Source: Labrys miyagiensis (GTDB lineage Bacteria; Pseudomonadota; Alphaproteobacteria; Rhizobiales; Labraceae). From it: a stretch of DNA of 64,000 nucleotides. The position numbers and the translations under genes were made by a program. The notes under the pieces were generated by a model. The model saw only the letters and a program-made list of their open reading frames with translations, was not told where the DNA came from and did no database searches. The DNA lies in NCBI RefSeq assembly GCF_030160835.1, contig NZ_BSPC01000027.1, forward strand, positions 57,729 through 121,728. Reading direction: 5' to 3'. Shown piece by piece: positions 1 through 8,937 of this stretch; position 1 is the stretch's first letter, and each line of letters opens with the position of its first letter.

Positions 1-459
1 GGCGCGCGTCGCTGGATAGGTGCTTCGCGGCCCGGCCAAGAGGGCATTCCGGCTGACGCCGACCTTACGCTGCCCGGCATTGGTGAGGTCCACGAGGTTC
101 AGGTCCGCCGTAGATTTGACTATGCTGTGACTGTAGCCCCTAAAGTCGGCGGGATAGACGATCTGCAAAGTCGGCAAGCCGGTCTTTGGGTCGATGAGCG
201 GTGTATCGGGACAACGCAGGATGATCTCGCAGGTGGCGCAGGGAAATGTCTGCGCTGCATAGATGGTTGGAATGATCACTCCAGCTGCATTGCGGAAGGG
301 GGAGAAACGCGCATCGCCGGCGGCCGTGGGATTGAATTGCTCAGCCTTATAGGCGGCGGGATGAATACGATGCAGCTCGGTACCCTTGGTGACTACGACA
401 TGGGCCTCCCTCCCGACCCGCATTGTAGACGGGTCGGGAATCGCAAGTTCGAAGCGCAT
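1..459 (-). CDS. RES-domain toxin, 3' end outside window
   Basis: The visible 153 residues begin MRFELAIPDP and carry RES-family landmarks: an LHRIHPA segment with the conserved Arg near residue 31, an RFSPF turn, and an IYAAQTFPCATCEIILR helix with the conserved Glu. Characterised RES toxins degrade NAD+. The start codon shares one base (TGATG) with the stop of the upstream gene, the usual antitoxin-then-toxin layout. The reading frame is still open at base 1, so the C-terminus, including the conserved Ser, cannot be checked. Family assignment is from residue pattern; NAD+ degradation is inferred from the family. Confidence 0.82.
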   Translation of the reverse strand, partial: MRFELAIPDPSTMRVGREAHVVVTKGTELHRIHPAAYKAEQFNPTAAGDARFSPFRNAAGVIIPTIYAAQTFPCATCEIILRCPDTPLIDPKTGLPTLQIVYPADFRGYSHSIVKSTADLNLVDLTNAGQRKVGVSRNALLAGPRSTYPATRA

Positions 460-1250
460 CAGCCATGCTCCGCTGGCACAATCTCCCGCTTGAACGCGGC
501 AACGACCTCTACTTCCTTCGAACCAAGCCGCTCGGCAGGCGCGGCGCCGAAATCGAGATGCGGCCGCGTCAGCCAGTGGAGCAGCCGAAAGGCGCTCCAT
601 GTCTCGGGCTTCAGCGCGATCAGCTCCGCCACAGCAGGAAAAATGCGGCGTCCCTCGACGTCGAACTGGAACAGCGGATACATGGCGCGGCCGTCAGCCG
701 TGAAGCGCAAGATTTCTCGCTTTTCCTCCTTGCGCTTCATTGTCGCGGACGGATTCGCGCTCGACAGCCCCAGCAACTCACATGCCTGCGCCTGATCGAC
801 CATCGATGTACCAGCTAGGATCTTCTCCTGGAGCCGCGCACGGTTGAGTGCCGTTTGCAATTCGGAGTCGTTGCCCTTCGCCAGACTCTCGCGAAGCATG
901 ACCCGATAGGCGTCGACAACCTTGTCGATCTCACTCGAGAAGCGACCGCTGAACACAGCGACAAAAGCCGCGGTTATAGCTTCCCGAACGCCAGTAGGCG
1001 CGTTGCCGGCTACGGTCTTGGCTTCGCTGGACTCTGTTGTCGACGCGGCGAGGGTCTGCATGATCGCGCGCCATTTGTCCACGTCGACTGGATCGGCATC
1101 TATGGAGACGTCGACATGAACCGAACCTGCGGTTAATGCTGATACGGCGATGTCGTCGGACGCGTAGAGCATGTGCGCGGCACGAGGATCTGGGCGGGAC
1201 CCATGAGGTTTCCGGCGAGTCTTCGCGTGGGCTAGTGGCGTCGCAACCAT
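459..1250 (-). CDS. Xre/MbcA/ParS-like antitoxin of the RES pair
   Basis: This 263-residue protein lies directly upstream of the RES gene and overlaps it by one base. The C-terminal ~70 residues follow the MbcA/ParS/Xre toxin-binding pattern: FDVEGRRIFPAVAELIALKP, then a helix with LLHWLTRPH and a final VVAAFKREI. A helix-turn-helix-like stretch (VDQAQACELLGLSSANPSATM) precedes it. It is clearly longer than the roughly 130-170 residues usual for such antitoxins; the first ~130 residues match nothing I recognise. A start at the MLYASDD methionine (about residue 27) is possible. Its expected role is to neutralise the RES enzyme and repress the operon. Confidence 0.7.
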   Translation of the reverse strand: MVATPLAHAKTRRKPHGSRPDPRAAHMLYASDDIAVSALTAGSVHVDVSIDADPVDVDKWRAIMQTLAASTTESSEAKTVAGNAPTGVREAITAAFVAVFSGRFSSEIDKVVDAYRVMLRESLAKGNDSELQTALNRARLQEKILAGTSMVDQAQACELLGLSSANPSATMKRKEEKREILRFTADGRAMYPLFQFDVEGRRIFPAVAELIALKPETWSAFRLLHWLTRPHLDFGAAPAERLGSKEVEVVAAFKREIVPAEHG

Positions 1251-1351
1251 TCCAGACCCCTAGTTTCGATATGATCTTTTACTTACATAGCGAACATATT
1301 ACCAAATTGCCAGTCTGATCGCCCAAATCGTGCGATCAAAATTGAAGTCGC

Positions 1352-1822
1352 TCATTGAATGTCGGCTGTCCGAGCGCAGTGCGTCGCGCTTACGCGAACC
1401 GTCGTCGTGGCACGTGCGGAGGCTCGCATCTTCAGCAGTCGCAGAATGGTATTGTCGCTGACCGGCACTCCAAGGCGGTTCCTCAACCACTCTCCCGGTA
1501 ACCCGCCCACTGCATGGCCAAGAAGCTGAACAATGTCCGACACCCGCCGGGTCCGACGCGCTGAGGACGCCCAACTGCCGGTAATAGATCGACAAATGTT
1601 TGGCGCCCGCACTCCGCGTTGCGAAATCACCATCGGGTCATCAGAAGCTTCACGGTCACGATAAACCCTTGGACCGCCAAATCCTTGAGGTCCCGCCGAT
1701 GCCAGCCAAACCGGCACGTTGACCGGTCACCACATCCGGGACAAGTGCCATTGGCGTCTGCAACGGCTGACACCACCCAACAGCCGTTGGCCGATTCGAC
1801 GCCCAAAACACGCTACATGGCC
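1352..1822 (-). pseudogene. ISL3-family transposase remnant
   Basis: Read on the minus strand, one frame gives an N-terminal zinc-finger-like CPGCGDRSTC followed by RNAECGRQTFVDLLPAVGR. After a frameshift near base 1575, the next frame gives RRTRRVSDIVQLLGHAVGG and VSDNTILRLLK. This order is the ISL3 transposase N-terminal zinc-binding and HTH region. An in-frame TAG precedes the zinc finger near base 1812, and the catalytic domain is missing downstream. It is a broken, truncated transposase; no terminal repeats could be located. Confidence 0.7.
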
Positions 1823-1945
1823 GGGGGCCCAATCAGATTTTGCTCGTATGCACGCAGATATCGCCTCCGAGCCAGGCGCTCAAGCCAAACACCACAGACC
1901 TTGAGGAAGACGCGTGCGGTGCGACAATCAGGCCCGCCCTACGGG

Positions 1946-3262
1946 TTACCGGCACCAGTTTTCGATGGCGAGGGCAATCGACTTGGTGCAGTCGATGAGA
2001 TCTCGAATGGAGACCTTCTCGTTAGGCTGATGCGATTGCGCCGGATTGCCCGGGCCGAAATTGACTGTCGGGGTTTCGCCCAGCCCGGTCGGAAGTCCGA
2101 TATCGCTATGCGCGCCGAAGCCGGACAGATCCGGTGAAAGACCGGCCTGCGCCACCGCGCCCTGGAAGGCCGTAACGAAGGGGTGCTCGGCCGAAACCTC
2201 CGCGCAATCGGCATCGAGGATCCACTCGACCCGAGCTGGATGTTCGCGCAGATAAGGATCGGCCTGGCAGACCGCCCCGACATGGGCTTCCACCTCGCGC
2301 TTCACATGCCCGCCCAGACCGAACGCGTCCTTCTCGCTCGGGAGATATTGGACGTCGATGATGATCTCGGCCCTGCCGGCCATCGAGGAAGGGTGCTCCC
2401 CGGCCTTGATCTGCGTGATGATGATCTGATTCGGCAGGTCCATGAGCGGGTGGTTCTTCTTGGGATCGAACATCCAGCGCCGATTCAAGATGTCGATACC
2501 GTCGAGCATCTGCCGCGCGAGCTGGACCGCATCGACCGGCCCGCTCGAATACCAGGCATTCGGCGTCAGTTCGGCATGGCCGCCGATGCCGTCAATGATG
2601 ATCTTGCCCCACAGGATGCCGTGGCAGAGCGGAGCGATGCGGTTGGCGGTCGGCTCGGTCATGATGCCGGCATCGGCGCGAAAGCCGCGATCGACCATGG
2701 CGAGGGAGCCCATGCCGCCGATCTCCTCGTCGACCACCGTGGTGAAGACGACGTCGCCCGAAAGCTCGACCCCAATCTCTCTGAGGATTTCGATCGCCAT
2801 CAGCATCGAGGCCACGCCGCCCTTCATGTCGACCGTGCCTCGTCCCTGGATATAGCCGTCCTTGACGACGGGCACGAAGGGATCGCTGGTCCAGTGCTCG
2901 GGCGCACCGGGCGGCACAACGTCGATATGCCCAGTCAGCATCAGCGAGCGTCCGCCGCCCTTGCCCACCAAAGTGCCTCCGAGATTGGGACGGCCCTCGA
3001 AGGTGCGGCCCTTGTTGGCGCCGGGGCGACCCTTGTATTTCTCATAGAGGGCCGGACCGTCCGGATCCCACAGGTCGGTGGTGAAGCCGATCTTTTCCAG
3101 CCGCATCTGCAGATATTCCTGGCAGAGTCGCTCGCCCGGTCCAGCCTCCCTGGGATTGGACTTCACGATCGAGTCGAAGCTCACCAGGTCGCAAAGCGTC
3201 TGGGTGATCCGATCGGCCCTGTTCTCAACGGCCTCGGCAATGCGGGCTTGAAGGGTGGTCAT
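1946..3262 (-). CDS. M20 family metallopeptidase/deacylase (ArgE/DapE-like)
   Basis: This 438-residue protein has the M20 metal-site order: LMLTGHIDVVPPG with the first His/Asp pair, GRGTVDMKGGVA with the bridging Asp, TTVVDEEIGGMGS with the catalytic Glu pair, an EPT motif, and a late GAHSDIG with the final His. The dimerisation-domain HAEL lies between. Such enzymes hydrolyse N-acyl or N-carbamoyl amino acids or peptides. The ATG at 3262 starts just 2 bases after the stop of the upstream permease. It is the last gene of the minus-strand importer operon, which suggests it acts on the imported compound. The substrate is unknown. Confidence 0.88.
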   Translation of the reverse strand: MTTLQARIAEAVENRADRITQTLCDLVSFDSIVKSNPREAGPGERLCQEYLQMRLEKIGFTTDLWDPDGPALYEKYKGRPGANKGRTFEGRPNLGGTLVGKGGGRSLMLTGHIDVVPPGAPEHWTSDPFVPVVKDGYIQGRGTVDMKGGVASMLMAIEILREIGVELSGDVVFTTVVDEEIGGMGSLAMVDRGFRADAGIMTEPTANRIAPLCHGILWGKIIIDGIGGHAELTPNAWYSSGPVDAVQLARQMLDGIDILNRRWMFDPKKNHPLMDLPNQIIITQIKAGEHPSSMAGRAEIIIDVQYLPSEKDAFGLGGHVKREVEAHVGAVCQADPYLREHPARVEWILDADCAEVSAEHPFVTAFQGAVAQAGLSPDLSGFGAHSDIGLPTGLGETPTVNFGPGNPAQSHQPNEKVSIRDLIDCTKSIALAIENWCR

Positions 3263-3264
3263 TC

Positions 3265-4218
3265 CTATCTCCAGCGGGTGGAAAAGCGATCGACGAAAAG
3301 AACCAGCACCAGCAGCGCACCGACAATGCCAACCTGCCAGACCGAGTTCACATTGAGCTGCAACAGGCCGGTCTGCAGCGTGACCAGCAGCAAGACCGCG
3401 GCCAGCACGCCGCCCACGCCCCCGCGCCCGCCGAAAATGGCGATGCCTCCGAGCATGGCAGCGGTCAGCGAATTGAGCTCGAGGTTCTGGCCGATATTGG
3501 GCCGGCCGCTGCCGAGCCATGCGAGGGAGACCAGCGCGGCCAGGCCGGCACAGAGCCCGCAGATCGCATAGGCCATCAAACGGATGCGATCGACCGGAAT
3601 ACCGACCAGGCGCGCCGAACGCTCGTTGAAGCCCATGGCATAGATCCAGCGACCCCAGGACGTGGTGTGAAGCAGGACGAGGGTGATCAGAAAGGCAGGA
3701 AGGGCGGCGCTGAGGAAGGGCAGGGGCACGCCTGCGATCACGGCCCGCCCCCAGGCGGTGAGCCAATCCGGCACGCCCGATTGCGCCGCCCCCTTGGTCA
3801 AGGCGAGCGCCAGACCCGAATAGACATAGAAAGTACCCAGCGTCGCGATCAGCGGCAGAATGCCGAGGCGTGTCACCAGCCAGCCGTTGAAGGCGCCCAG
3901 AGCCACGCTCGCAAGCAGGCAGACGATCGGGATGCTCGCCGCCGGCAGGCCAGCCTTGACGGCCAGCATGGCCAGCACGGCCGACAGCGACATCGTTCCG
4001 CCGACGGAAAGATCGATACCCGCGCCGCCGCACAGGACCACTAGCGCCTGCCCAAGCGCGACCAGCGCGAGAATCGTCGAGAATTGCAGGATGGTGGTGA
4101 TGGTGACGAGGTTGAAGGCGCCCGGCTTGAGGATGGCCAGTCCGGCGACGACCACGACCCAGAGAAGGGCGAGAATGGTGAGGATCGGCGAACGGCCGAG
4201 AGCTTTGGCTGTGATCAT
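3265..4218 (-). CDS. sugar-type ABC transporter permease (RbsC/AraH family)
   Basis: A hydrophobic protein of 317 residues with the branched-chain permease-2 pattern of ribose-type importers, including GAGIDLSVGGTMSLSAV near residue 65 and AMLGGIAIFGGRGGVGGV near residue 250. It would form part of the inner-membrane channel with the adjoining permease. The ATG at 4218 overlaps the upstream permease stop by four bases (ATGA), so the two are probably translationally coupled. Two consecutive single permease genes suggest a heterodimeric channel. Confidence 0.9.
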   Translation of the reverse strand: MITAKALGRSPILTILALLWVVVVAGLAILKPGAFNLVTITTILQFSTILALVALGQALVVLCGGAGIDLSVGGTMSLSAVLAMLAVKAGLPAASIPIVCLLASVALGAFNGWLVTRLGILPLIATLGTFYVYSGLALALTKGAAQSGVPDWLTAWGRAVIAGVPLPFLSAALPAFLITLVLLHTTSWGRWIYAMGFNERSARLVGIPVDRIRLMAYAICGLCAGLAALVSLAWLGSGRPNIGQNLELNSLTAAMLGGIAIFGGRGGVGGVLAAVLLLVTLQTGLLQLNVNSVWQVGIVGALLVLVLFVDRFSTRWR

Positions 4219-5213
4219 CGCGAGGCCCTGGACATAGGACCCGAAGCCCCGAGCACAAAGCTCTTGGGCAGACGGCCCGCCGCTGCCTCGGCGCCAAGGA
4301 CCGCCAGAAGGAGCGCGCCGGTTACCACCGTTTGCCACAAGGAGGGGACACCGATGAGCAGCAACCCGTTCTGCAGCAGGCGCAGCAGCACCACGCCGAG
4401 CACGGTGCCGAGCAAGCTGCAGCGCCCGCCCATCACACTGGTGCCACCAAGCACCACCGCCGCCACCGCCTCCAGCGGCAGGGCGCTGCCGATGGTCATT
4501 TCCACATTGCGATAGTTCGAGATGTAGAAAGAGGCCGCCACGCCGCAGAGCAGGCCACTGACGATGAAAGTCGCAAAGCGCGTGCGGGTCACGGCGACGC
4601 CGGAAAGGCGGGCTTTTTCCTCGGCATTTCCGATGGCCAGGATATGCGGGCCGAAAGGCGTGCGGCGCAGGGCCAGCCAGACCAGCAGATAGGCCAGGGC
4701 AATGAGGAGAAGCGAGACAGGCACGCCGAAGATCCGAGCGCCGAGCAGGTCCGTGAGCGAACTCGGCAGGCCAGAGAGCCAGGCGCCGCCGAGCAGGAGG
4801 AAGATACCGGCGCGATAGATGCCGAGCAGCCCGAGCGTGCCGACGATGGCGGGAATGCGCCCGAGCACGACGGCGCTGGCCGTGATCGCGCCCAACAGCG
4901 CCCCGGCGACCGGGCCGGCGGCGCCCGCGAGAACGGGATCGACGCCGGCCTGCAGCAAGCGGCCGACCACGATTGCGCACAGGCCCAGCACCATGCCGAC
5001 CGAGACATCGATGCTGCCCATGGCCAGCAAAAGCGTCATGCCCAGGCTCACCAGCAGCAGCTCCACGCTGTTGCGCAGCACCGTCGCGCCATTATCGAAA
5101 GTAAGGAAATAGGGGGATGCGGCCGAAAAGGCCAGAATCGCCACGATGCAGGCACCAGCGAGAAGGATCTCGCGGGTGCCGTTGAAGCCGATCCTGCCGA
5201 AGAAGGTCCGCAT
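4215..5213 (-). CDS. sugar-type ABC transporter permease (RbsC/AraH family)
   Basis: 332 residues with about ten hydrophobic segments and the family signature GSIDVSVGMVLGLCA near residue 65, plus AVVLGGTSVMGGRCS toward the C-terminus. It pairs with the permease that follows. The start lies 10 bases after the binding-protein stop, in tight operon spacing. The substrate is not predictable from a permease; the ribose/autoinducer-2 class is the structural family only. Confidence 0.9.
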   Translation of the reverse strand: MRTFFGRIGFNGTREILLAGACIVAILAFSAASPYFLTFDNGATVLRNSVELLLVSLGMTLLLAMGSIDVSVGMVLGLCAIVVGRLLQAGVDPVLAGAAGPVAGALLGAITASAVVLGRIPAIVGTLGLLGIYRAGIFLLLGGAWLSGLPSSLTDLLGARIFGVPVSLLLIALAYLLVWLALRRTPFGPHILAIGNAEEKARLSGVAVTRTRFATFIVSGLLCGVAASFYISNYRNVEMTIGSALPLEAVAAVVLGGTSVMGGRCSLLGTVLGVVLLRLLQNGLLLIGVPSLWQTVVTGALLLAVLGAEAAAGRLPKSFVLGASGPMSRASR

Positions 5214-5223
5214 CCGCTCTTAC

Positions 5224-6210
5224 TCAGAAGTTGAACTGGTCGACATTGGCGGCGGTGAAGATGGCCGGCGGGCCGAGAAGCAGCACCCCCGTCTTCGCAT
5301 CATAGGTCACGGGATGGCTGAAGGCGGGTATGGTGACATTTGCGTCGAATGACTTTCCGTCGATCAGCTGCTTGCCGGCCCAGACGGTGAGATAGCCGAG
5401 CTCGGAAGGATCCCACAGCACGGTGAAACCGAAGGCACCACTCTTGAGATAGGAACGCGCGGTATTGGGGCTGCAATAGCCTGTTCCGATGACCTTGCCG
5501 ATCTTGCCCGCGGTTTCGATCGCCTGGGCCACGCCGGGACAGGTGGTGGAGGCCACGCCGATAATACCCTTGAGGTCGGGATTGGCGGCCATCATGTCGG
5601 TGGCGATCTGGTTGGCCCGGTCAGCAGCGCCGCCGGCAAATTGCGGGTCGAGCAGGGTCACCTTCGGATATTTCTCCTTCACCCGCTTCTGCATGAAGGC
5701 GATCCAGGCATTCAGGTTCGAAGCGGTCGCCTCGCCCGAGACGATGCCGATCTTGGCGTCCTCACCGGTGCGCTTGACCAGTTCGTCGATGATGGCATCG
5801 CCCAGACCCTCATCGGTAGCCTGCGCCACATAGACGGCGCGGCCCGAATCCGGTGCGTCGCTGTCCGAGGTGAAGAGCTTGACGCCCTTGGCCTTGGCGG
5901 CGGCGACCACCGGCGCGATGCTGGAAGCATCGAGCACGCTCACCGAGACGGCTCCAACGCCCTGGTCGATCAGGTTCTGCACGATCTGCAGCTGGTCGAC
6001 CGGATTGGTATCGACCGGCCCGGAATAGATGAACTTCACGCCGAGATCGGTCGCGGCCTTCTTGCCGCCCGCCTCCATGGCGTTGAAATAGGGAATGCCG
6101 ATGATTTGCGGCACAAAGGCCACGCTCTTGGCGTCCTGTGCGAAGGCCGGCCCGACGAAGGCAGACGCCATGGCCGCCGCGACGAAGGAGAGTCTAAGGG
6201 ATCTCAGCAT
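5224..6210 (-). CDS. periplasmic substrate-binding protein, sugar-binding type 1
   Basis: 328 residues with a Sec signal peptide (MLRSLRLSFVAAAMASAFVG, cleavage after AFA-Q). The mature protein starts KSVAFVPQIIGIPYFNAM, the typical first strand of ribose/rhamnose/AI-2 binding proteins, and continues with GVGAVSVSVLDASSI and the hinge-region KIGIVSGEATASN. It delivers substrate to the two downstream permeases. The binding-protein gene lies between the ATPase and permease genes. The nitrilase and peptidase neighbours make a nitrogenous ligand as likely as a plain sugar. Confidence 0.9.
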   Translation of the reverse strand: MLRSLRLSFVAAAMASAFVGPAFAQDAKSVAFVPQIIGIPYFNAMEAGGKKAATDLGVKFIYSGPVDTNPVDQLQIVQNLIDQGVGAVSVSVLDASSIAPVVAAAKAKGVKLFTSDSDAPDSGRAVYVAQATDEGLGDAIIDELVKRTGEDAKIGIVSGEATASNLNAWIAFMQKRVKEKYPKVTLLDPQFAGGAADRANQIATDMMAANPDLKGIIGVASTTCPGVAQAIETAGKIGKVIGTGYCSPNTARSYLKSGAFGFTVLWDPSELGYLTVWAGKQLIDGKSFDANVTIPAFSHPVTYDAKTGVLLLGPPAIFTAANVDQFNF

Positions 6211-6242
6211 GATCGGTTCTCTCTAGATGCGACGTGCTTCAT

Positions 6243-7031
6243 TCAGCTTGCTTTCTCGAGCGCCCGCACGTCGGGATGTGCGCCCGTAATCAGGGAAACG
6301 ACCTCTTCCGGATCGCTGGCCTCGCGGCGGCGCTCGGCGACCTTGCGGCCGCGGCGGAACACCACGATGCGATCGGCGACCTCGAAGACGTCGGCCATGT
6401 TGTGGCTGATCAGGACGACGGCGCAGCCGCGCTCGGCGAGACGCCGCACCAGGGATAGCACCTTGCGCGTCTCGGCCACGGCGAGCGCCGCCGTCGGCTC
6501 GTCCATGATGACGAGGCGGGCATTGAGATTGAGCGCCCGGCAGATCGCCACCGCCTGACGCTGTCCGCCCGACAGGCTGCCGACCGGCGCCTCGGGATCC
6601 GAAATATGGGCGTCGAGCTCTTTAAGCAGGGCTCCGACACGGTCCTTCATCGCCCCCCGGCACAGGAAGGGGATGCCCGCGACGCGCCGCACGATCTCAC
6701 GCCCAAGGAACACATTCTCGGAGATCGACAGGTTCTCCGACAGCGCCAGTTCCTGGAAGATGGTGGCGATGCCGGCATCGGCGGCATCCTGCGGCGAGGA
6801 GAAGGTTACAGGCGCGCCGTCGATCGAAAGCGTGCCGTCGGTCTGCGCATGCGCGCCGGCCAGGATCTTGATGAAGGTGGATTTGCCGGCGCCATTGTCG
6901 CCGAGCAGCGCCAGCACTTCGCCCTGGTGGATCTCGAGGTCGACATTAGCAAGCGCCGTCAGTGCGCCGAAGCGTTTGGAGATGCCTCGGGCAATCACGA
7001 GGGGAAGAGATGGGGCGGCTGTTGCGGTCAT
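6243..7031 (-). CDS. ABC transporter ATP-binding protein, sugar type
   Basis: A single nucleotide-binding domain of 262 residues: Walker A GDNGAGKST, Q-loop IFQELALSE, signature VGSLSGGQRQA, Walker B LVIMDEP, and switch His in LISHNMADV. Ribose-type importers often use a fused double ATPase; this is a single-domain version that would act as a homodimer. The ATG at 7031 was chosen because it lies 4 bases after the nitrilase stop and fits the family length. Confidence 0.92.
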   Translation of the reverse strand: MTATAAPSLPLVIARGISKRFGALTALANVDLEIHQGEVLALLGDNGAGKSTFIKILAGAHAQTDGTLSIDGAPVTFSSPQDAADAGIATIFQELALSENLSISENVFLGREIVRRVAGIPFLCRGAMKDRVGALLKELDAHISDPEAPVGSLSGGQRQAVAICRALNLNARLVIMDEPTAALAVAETRKVLSLVRRLAERGCAVVLISHNMADVFEVADRIVVFRRGRKVAERRREASDPEEVVSLITGAHPDVRALEKAS

Positions 7032-7035
7032 GTTC

Positions 7036-7911
7036 TCAGTACCAGCCCGGCATATGGTCGGAGCCGAGCATCTCGCCATAGACATCGGTCCGGCGGTCAC
7101 GCAGCACCTGGTTGAAGGCGTTCCAGTTCCGCTTTCGCCGAGCATCGGCCAGGTTGATGGTGGCGTAGAGGATCTCCTCCTTGTCCTGGCTCGCCGGGCC
7201 CGCCACCGGCCAGCCGGTATGGCTGACGATCAGGCTCTGGCCAATGAAGGGCTGGCCACGCTCGGTGCCGACACGATCGGCGGCGGCGACGAAGACGGAG
7301 TTGGAATGGGCGGCGCCCATGACGATGATATTGGCCATCGCCTCCCGCTTGGGGTCCTGGCCAGGGATCGGCACCCAATTGGTGGGCACGCACAGGATTT
7401 CCGCGCCCTGTAAGGCGGCGAGGCGGAAACTTTCGGGGAACCAGCAATCGTAGCAGATATGACAGCCGATCCTGCCGAGCGGCGTATCGAAGACCGGAAA
7501 ACCGAGGTCTCCCGGTGTGAAATAGAGAGCCTCGTCGGCCCAGAGATGAACTTTGCGATAGCGCCCGATCAGGCCCTCGGGCCCGATGATCACCGCCGAG
7601 TTGAACAATTTCTCGCCGTCGCGTTCGGTGATGCCGGCCACCAGATGGAGCTGGCGGCGGTGGGCCGCCGCCGCCCAAGCCCTCACCGTCTCCCCGTCCG
7701 GGATCGGCTCCGCCAGCGCACGGGCCTCGGCGCGGGATTGGAAGACATAGCCCGTGTTGCAGAGCTCCGGCAGCACGGCGAGACTGGCGCCTTTCTCCGC
7801 GGCTTCCTCAAGAAGCTCGACGGAACGGGTGACGTTGGCCCGCGTCTCGCCGATCTTCGGCTCCATCTGGATCGCCGCAACAGTTATGGCGGCTTCGGTG
7901 ATCTTCGACAT
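7036..7911 (-). CDS. carbon-nitrogen hydrolase (nitrilase superfamily)
   Basis: 291 residues with the complete nitrilase catalytic triad: Glu in LPELCNTGY (about residue 48), Lys in YRKVHLW (about residue 119), and Cys in HICYDCWFPE (about residue 153). Members hydrolyse amides, N-carbamoyl compounds or nitriles. It lies between the amidotransferase-like gene and the ABC ATPase in the same operon, so it probably hydrolyses an amide of the imported compound after uptake. It is cytoplasmic, with no signal peptide. The exact substrate is not readable from the motifs. Confidence 0.9.
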   Translation of the reverse strand: MSKITEAAITVAAIQMEPKIGETRANVTRSVELLEEAAEKGASLAVLPELCNTGYVFQSRAEARALAEPIPDGETVRAWAAAAHRRQLHLVAGITERDGEKLFNSAVIIGPEGLIGRYRKVHLWADEALYFTPGDLGFPVFDTPLGRIGCHICYDCWFPESFRLAALQGAEILCVPTNWVPIPGQDPKREAMANIIVMGAAHSNSVFVAAADRVGTERGQPFIGQSLIVSHTGWPVAGPASQDKEEILYATINLADARRKRNWNAFNQVLRDRRTDVYGEMLGSDHMPGWY

Positions 7912-7944
7912 GGAGGTCTCCCCGATGGATGACGGTCGCCGATG

Positions 7945-8718
7945 TCAATCCTTGGTGGTGGCCCAGCCCAGAATGTTGCGCCACAAGGTGGCGTAGCCGT
8001 GCCAGGCGACGAAGGCCGGCGGCAGCCAGTGCGGCCCGATGTCGGAGGTCCACACCAGGGTGCGGCCCTTGCCGTAACGCCCGGTTACCAGCAGGGGGTG
8101 GCCGCCCTGCTCCTCGGGAAGGCGGGCGACGACATCGATATCGGCGGCGTCCTTCAGGGTCACCTCGTTGGCACCCAGCAGCAAGGGCCATGGCGTCGCC
8201 AGACCCGCCACGGCGGGATGCCCGGGCAGCAGGATTTCGGCCGAGAAGCCTTCCGGCGCCTCGATCCTGTCGTCATACGGCAGGCAGTTTACGGGAAGAG
8301 CCCGCTCGACCGGCGTGCGATACCAGCGCGCCCTGCCATCGATGCCCTGGAAGCTGAGATAGCCGCCGATCATGATCAGGGCGCCGCCCGCCTGCGTCCA
8401 GTCATGCAGCAATTTGAGTCGGTTCGGCACGGGTTTGCCGTGGAGCCAGACATCGGGATGCAGGAGGAGTGAATTTGCGCCCACGTCGGACAGGATGATC
8501 GCGTCATAGGCATCGAGCCCCTCCAGCGTGAAGGGGAGGGCTTCGACGGCCTCGTGGGCGGGCATATGCCTGAGTTCGAACTCGCTGTCGGCGAGGGCGG
8601 CAAGCAAAGGCTCCGCGCCGGAATGAAACGTGACGCTGCCAAACTGGTCGAAGCCCTTGTAGTGCGTCGCCGCACTCACCCAGGTCTCGCCGACCAGGAG
8701 CACTTTCTTCTTACTCAC
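7945..8718 (-). CDS. glutamine-amidotransferase-like (class I GATase fold) protein
   Basis: About 257 residues from a GTG start at 8718, chosen because GGAGGG lies a few bases upstream and the protein then opens with the strand KKKVLLVGETWVSA. Hydrophobic strands AIILSDVGANS and GGALIMIGGYLSFQG and a final GRTLVWTSDIGPHW fit the GATase-1-like fold of uncharacterised bacterial proteins. No canonical G-x-C-x-G nucleophile elbow is seen, so amidotransferase activity is doubtful. It is the first gene of the minus-strand operon, 33 bases before the nitrilase. Confidence 0.65.
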   Translation of the reverse strand: MSKKKVLLVGETWVSAATHYKGFDQFGSVTFHSGAEPLLAALADSEFELRHMPAHEAVEALPFTLEGLDAYDAIILSDVGANSLLLHPDVWLHGKPVPNRLKLLHDWTQAGGALIMIGGYLSFQGIDGRARWYRTPVERALPVNCLPYDDRIEAPEGFSAEILLPGHPAVAGLATPWPLLLGANEVTLKDAADIDVVARLPEEQGGHPLLVTGRYGKGRTLVWTSDIGPHWLPPAFVAWHGYATLWRNILGWATTKD

Positions 8719-8777
8719 CCTGCCCTCCTCCACATTCCGGAGCCAAACGAGCTGTCGCAATCACCGGACGCTAGTAT

Positions 8778-8789
8778 TGAACCGGTTCA
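8778..8789. promoter_or_regulatory. LacI-type operator, copy 1
   Basis: TGAACCGGTTCA is a perfect 12-bp palindrome inside a 16-base string (TATTGAACCGGTTCAG) that recurs once, 89 bp away. It has the central CG of LacI/GalR-family operators and lies 59 bp upstream of the GTG of the minus-strand operon. The likely ligand is the LacI protein encoded at 12357-13409. Confidence 0.75.
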
Positions 8790-8866
8790 GTATCAAGTGA
8801 TTTTTCTGATCGACTCGCCCATCTATTTTGCAGATGTTGCTGCATAAATAAGCTTGACGTCCATAT

Positions 8867-8878
8867 TGAACCGGTTCA
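8867..8878. promoter_or_regulatory. LacI-type operator, copy 2
   Basis: Second identical copy of TGAACCGGTTCA, 59 bp upstream of the plus-strand binding-protein ATG. A TTGACG hexamer at 8854-8859 precedes it, placing the palindrome over a possible core promoter for the plus-strand operon. The two copies sit the same distance from their respective start codons, which suggests one regulator controls both arms. Confidence 0.75.
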
Positions 8879-8937
8879 GGGTTGATGCCACGCTGTATCC
8901 GAAGGACGGCAGAGCCCGATCAGCGAGGGAGAGGGTC

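Noticed and set aside
127-795. Long plus-strand frame over the RES/Xre pair
   Set aside because: It is the antisense shadow of two minus-strand genes with recognisable motifs; no motif or start signal of its own.
2183-3571. 462-codon plus-strand frame
   Set aside because: Antisense of the M20 peptidase and permease; composition (His/Asp/Arg-rich) is that of a mirror frame in high-GC DNA.
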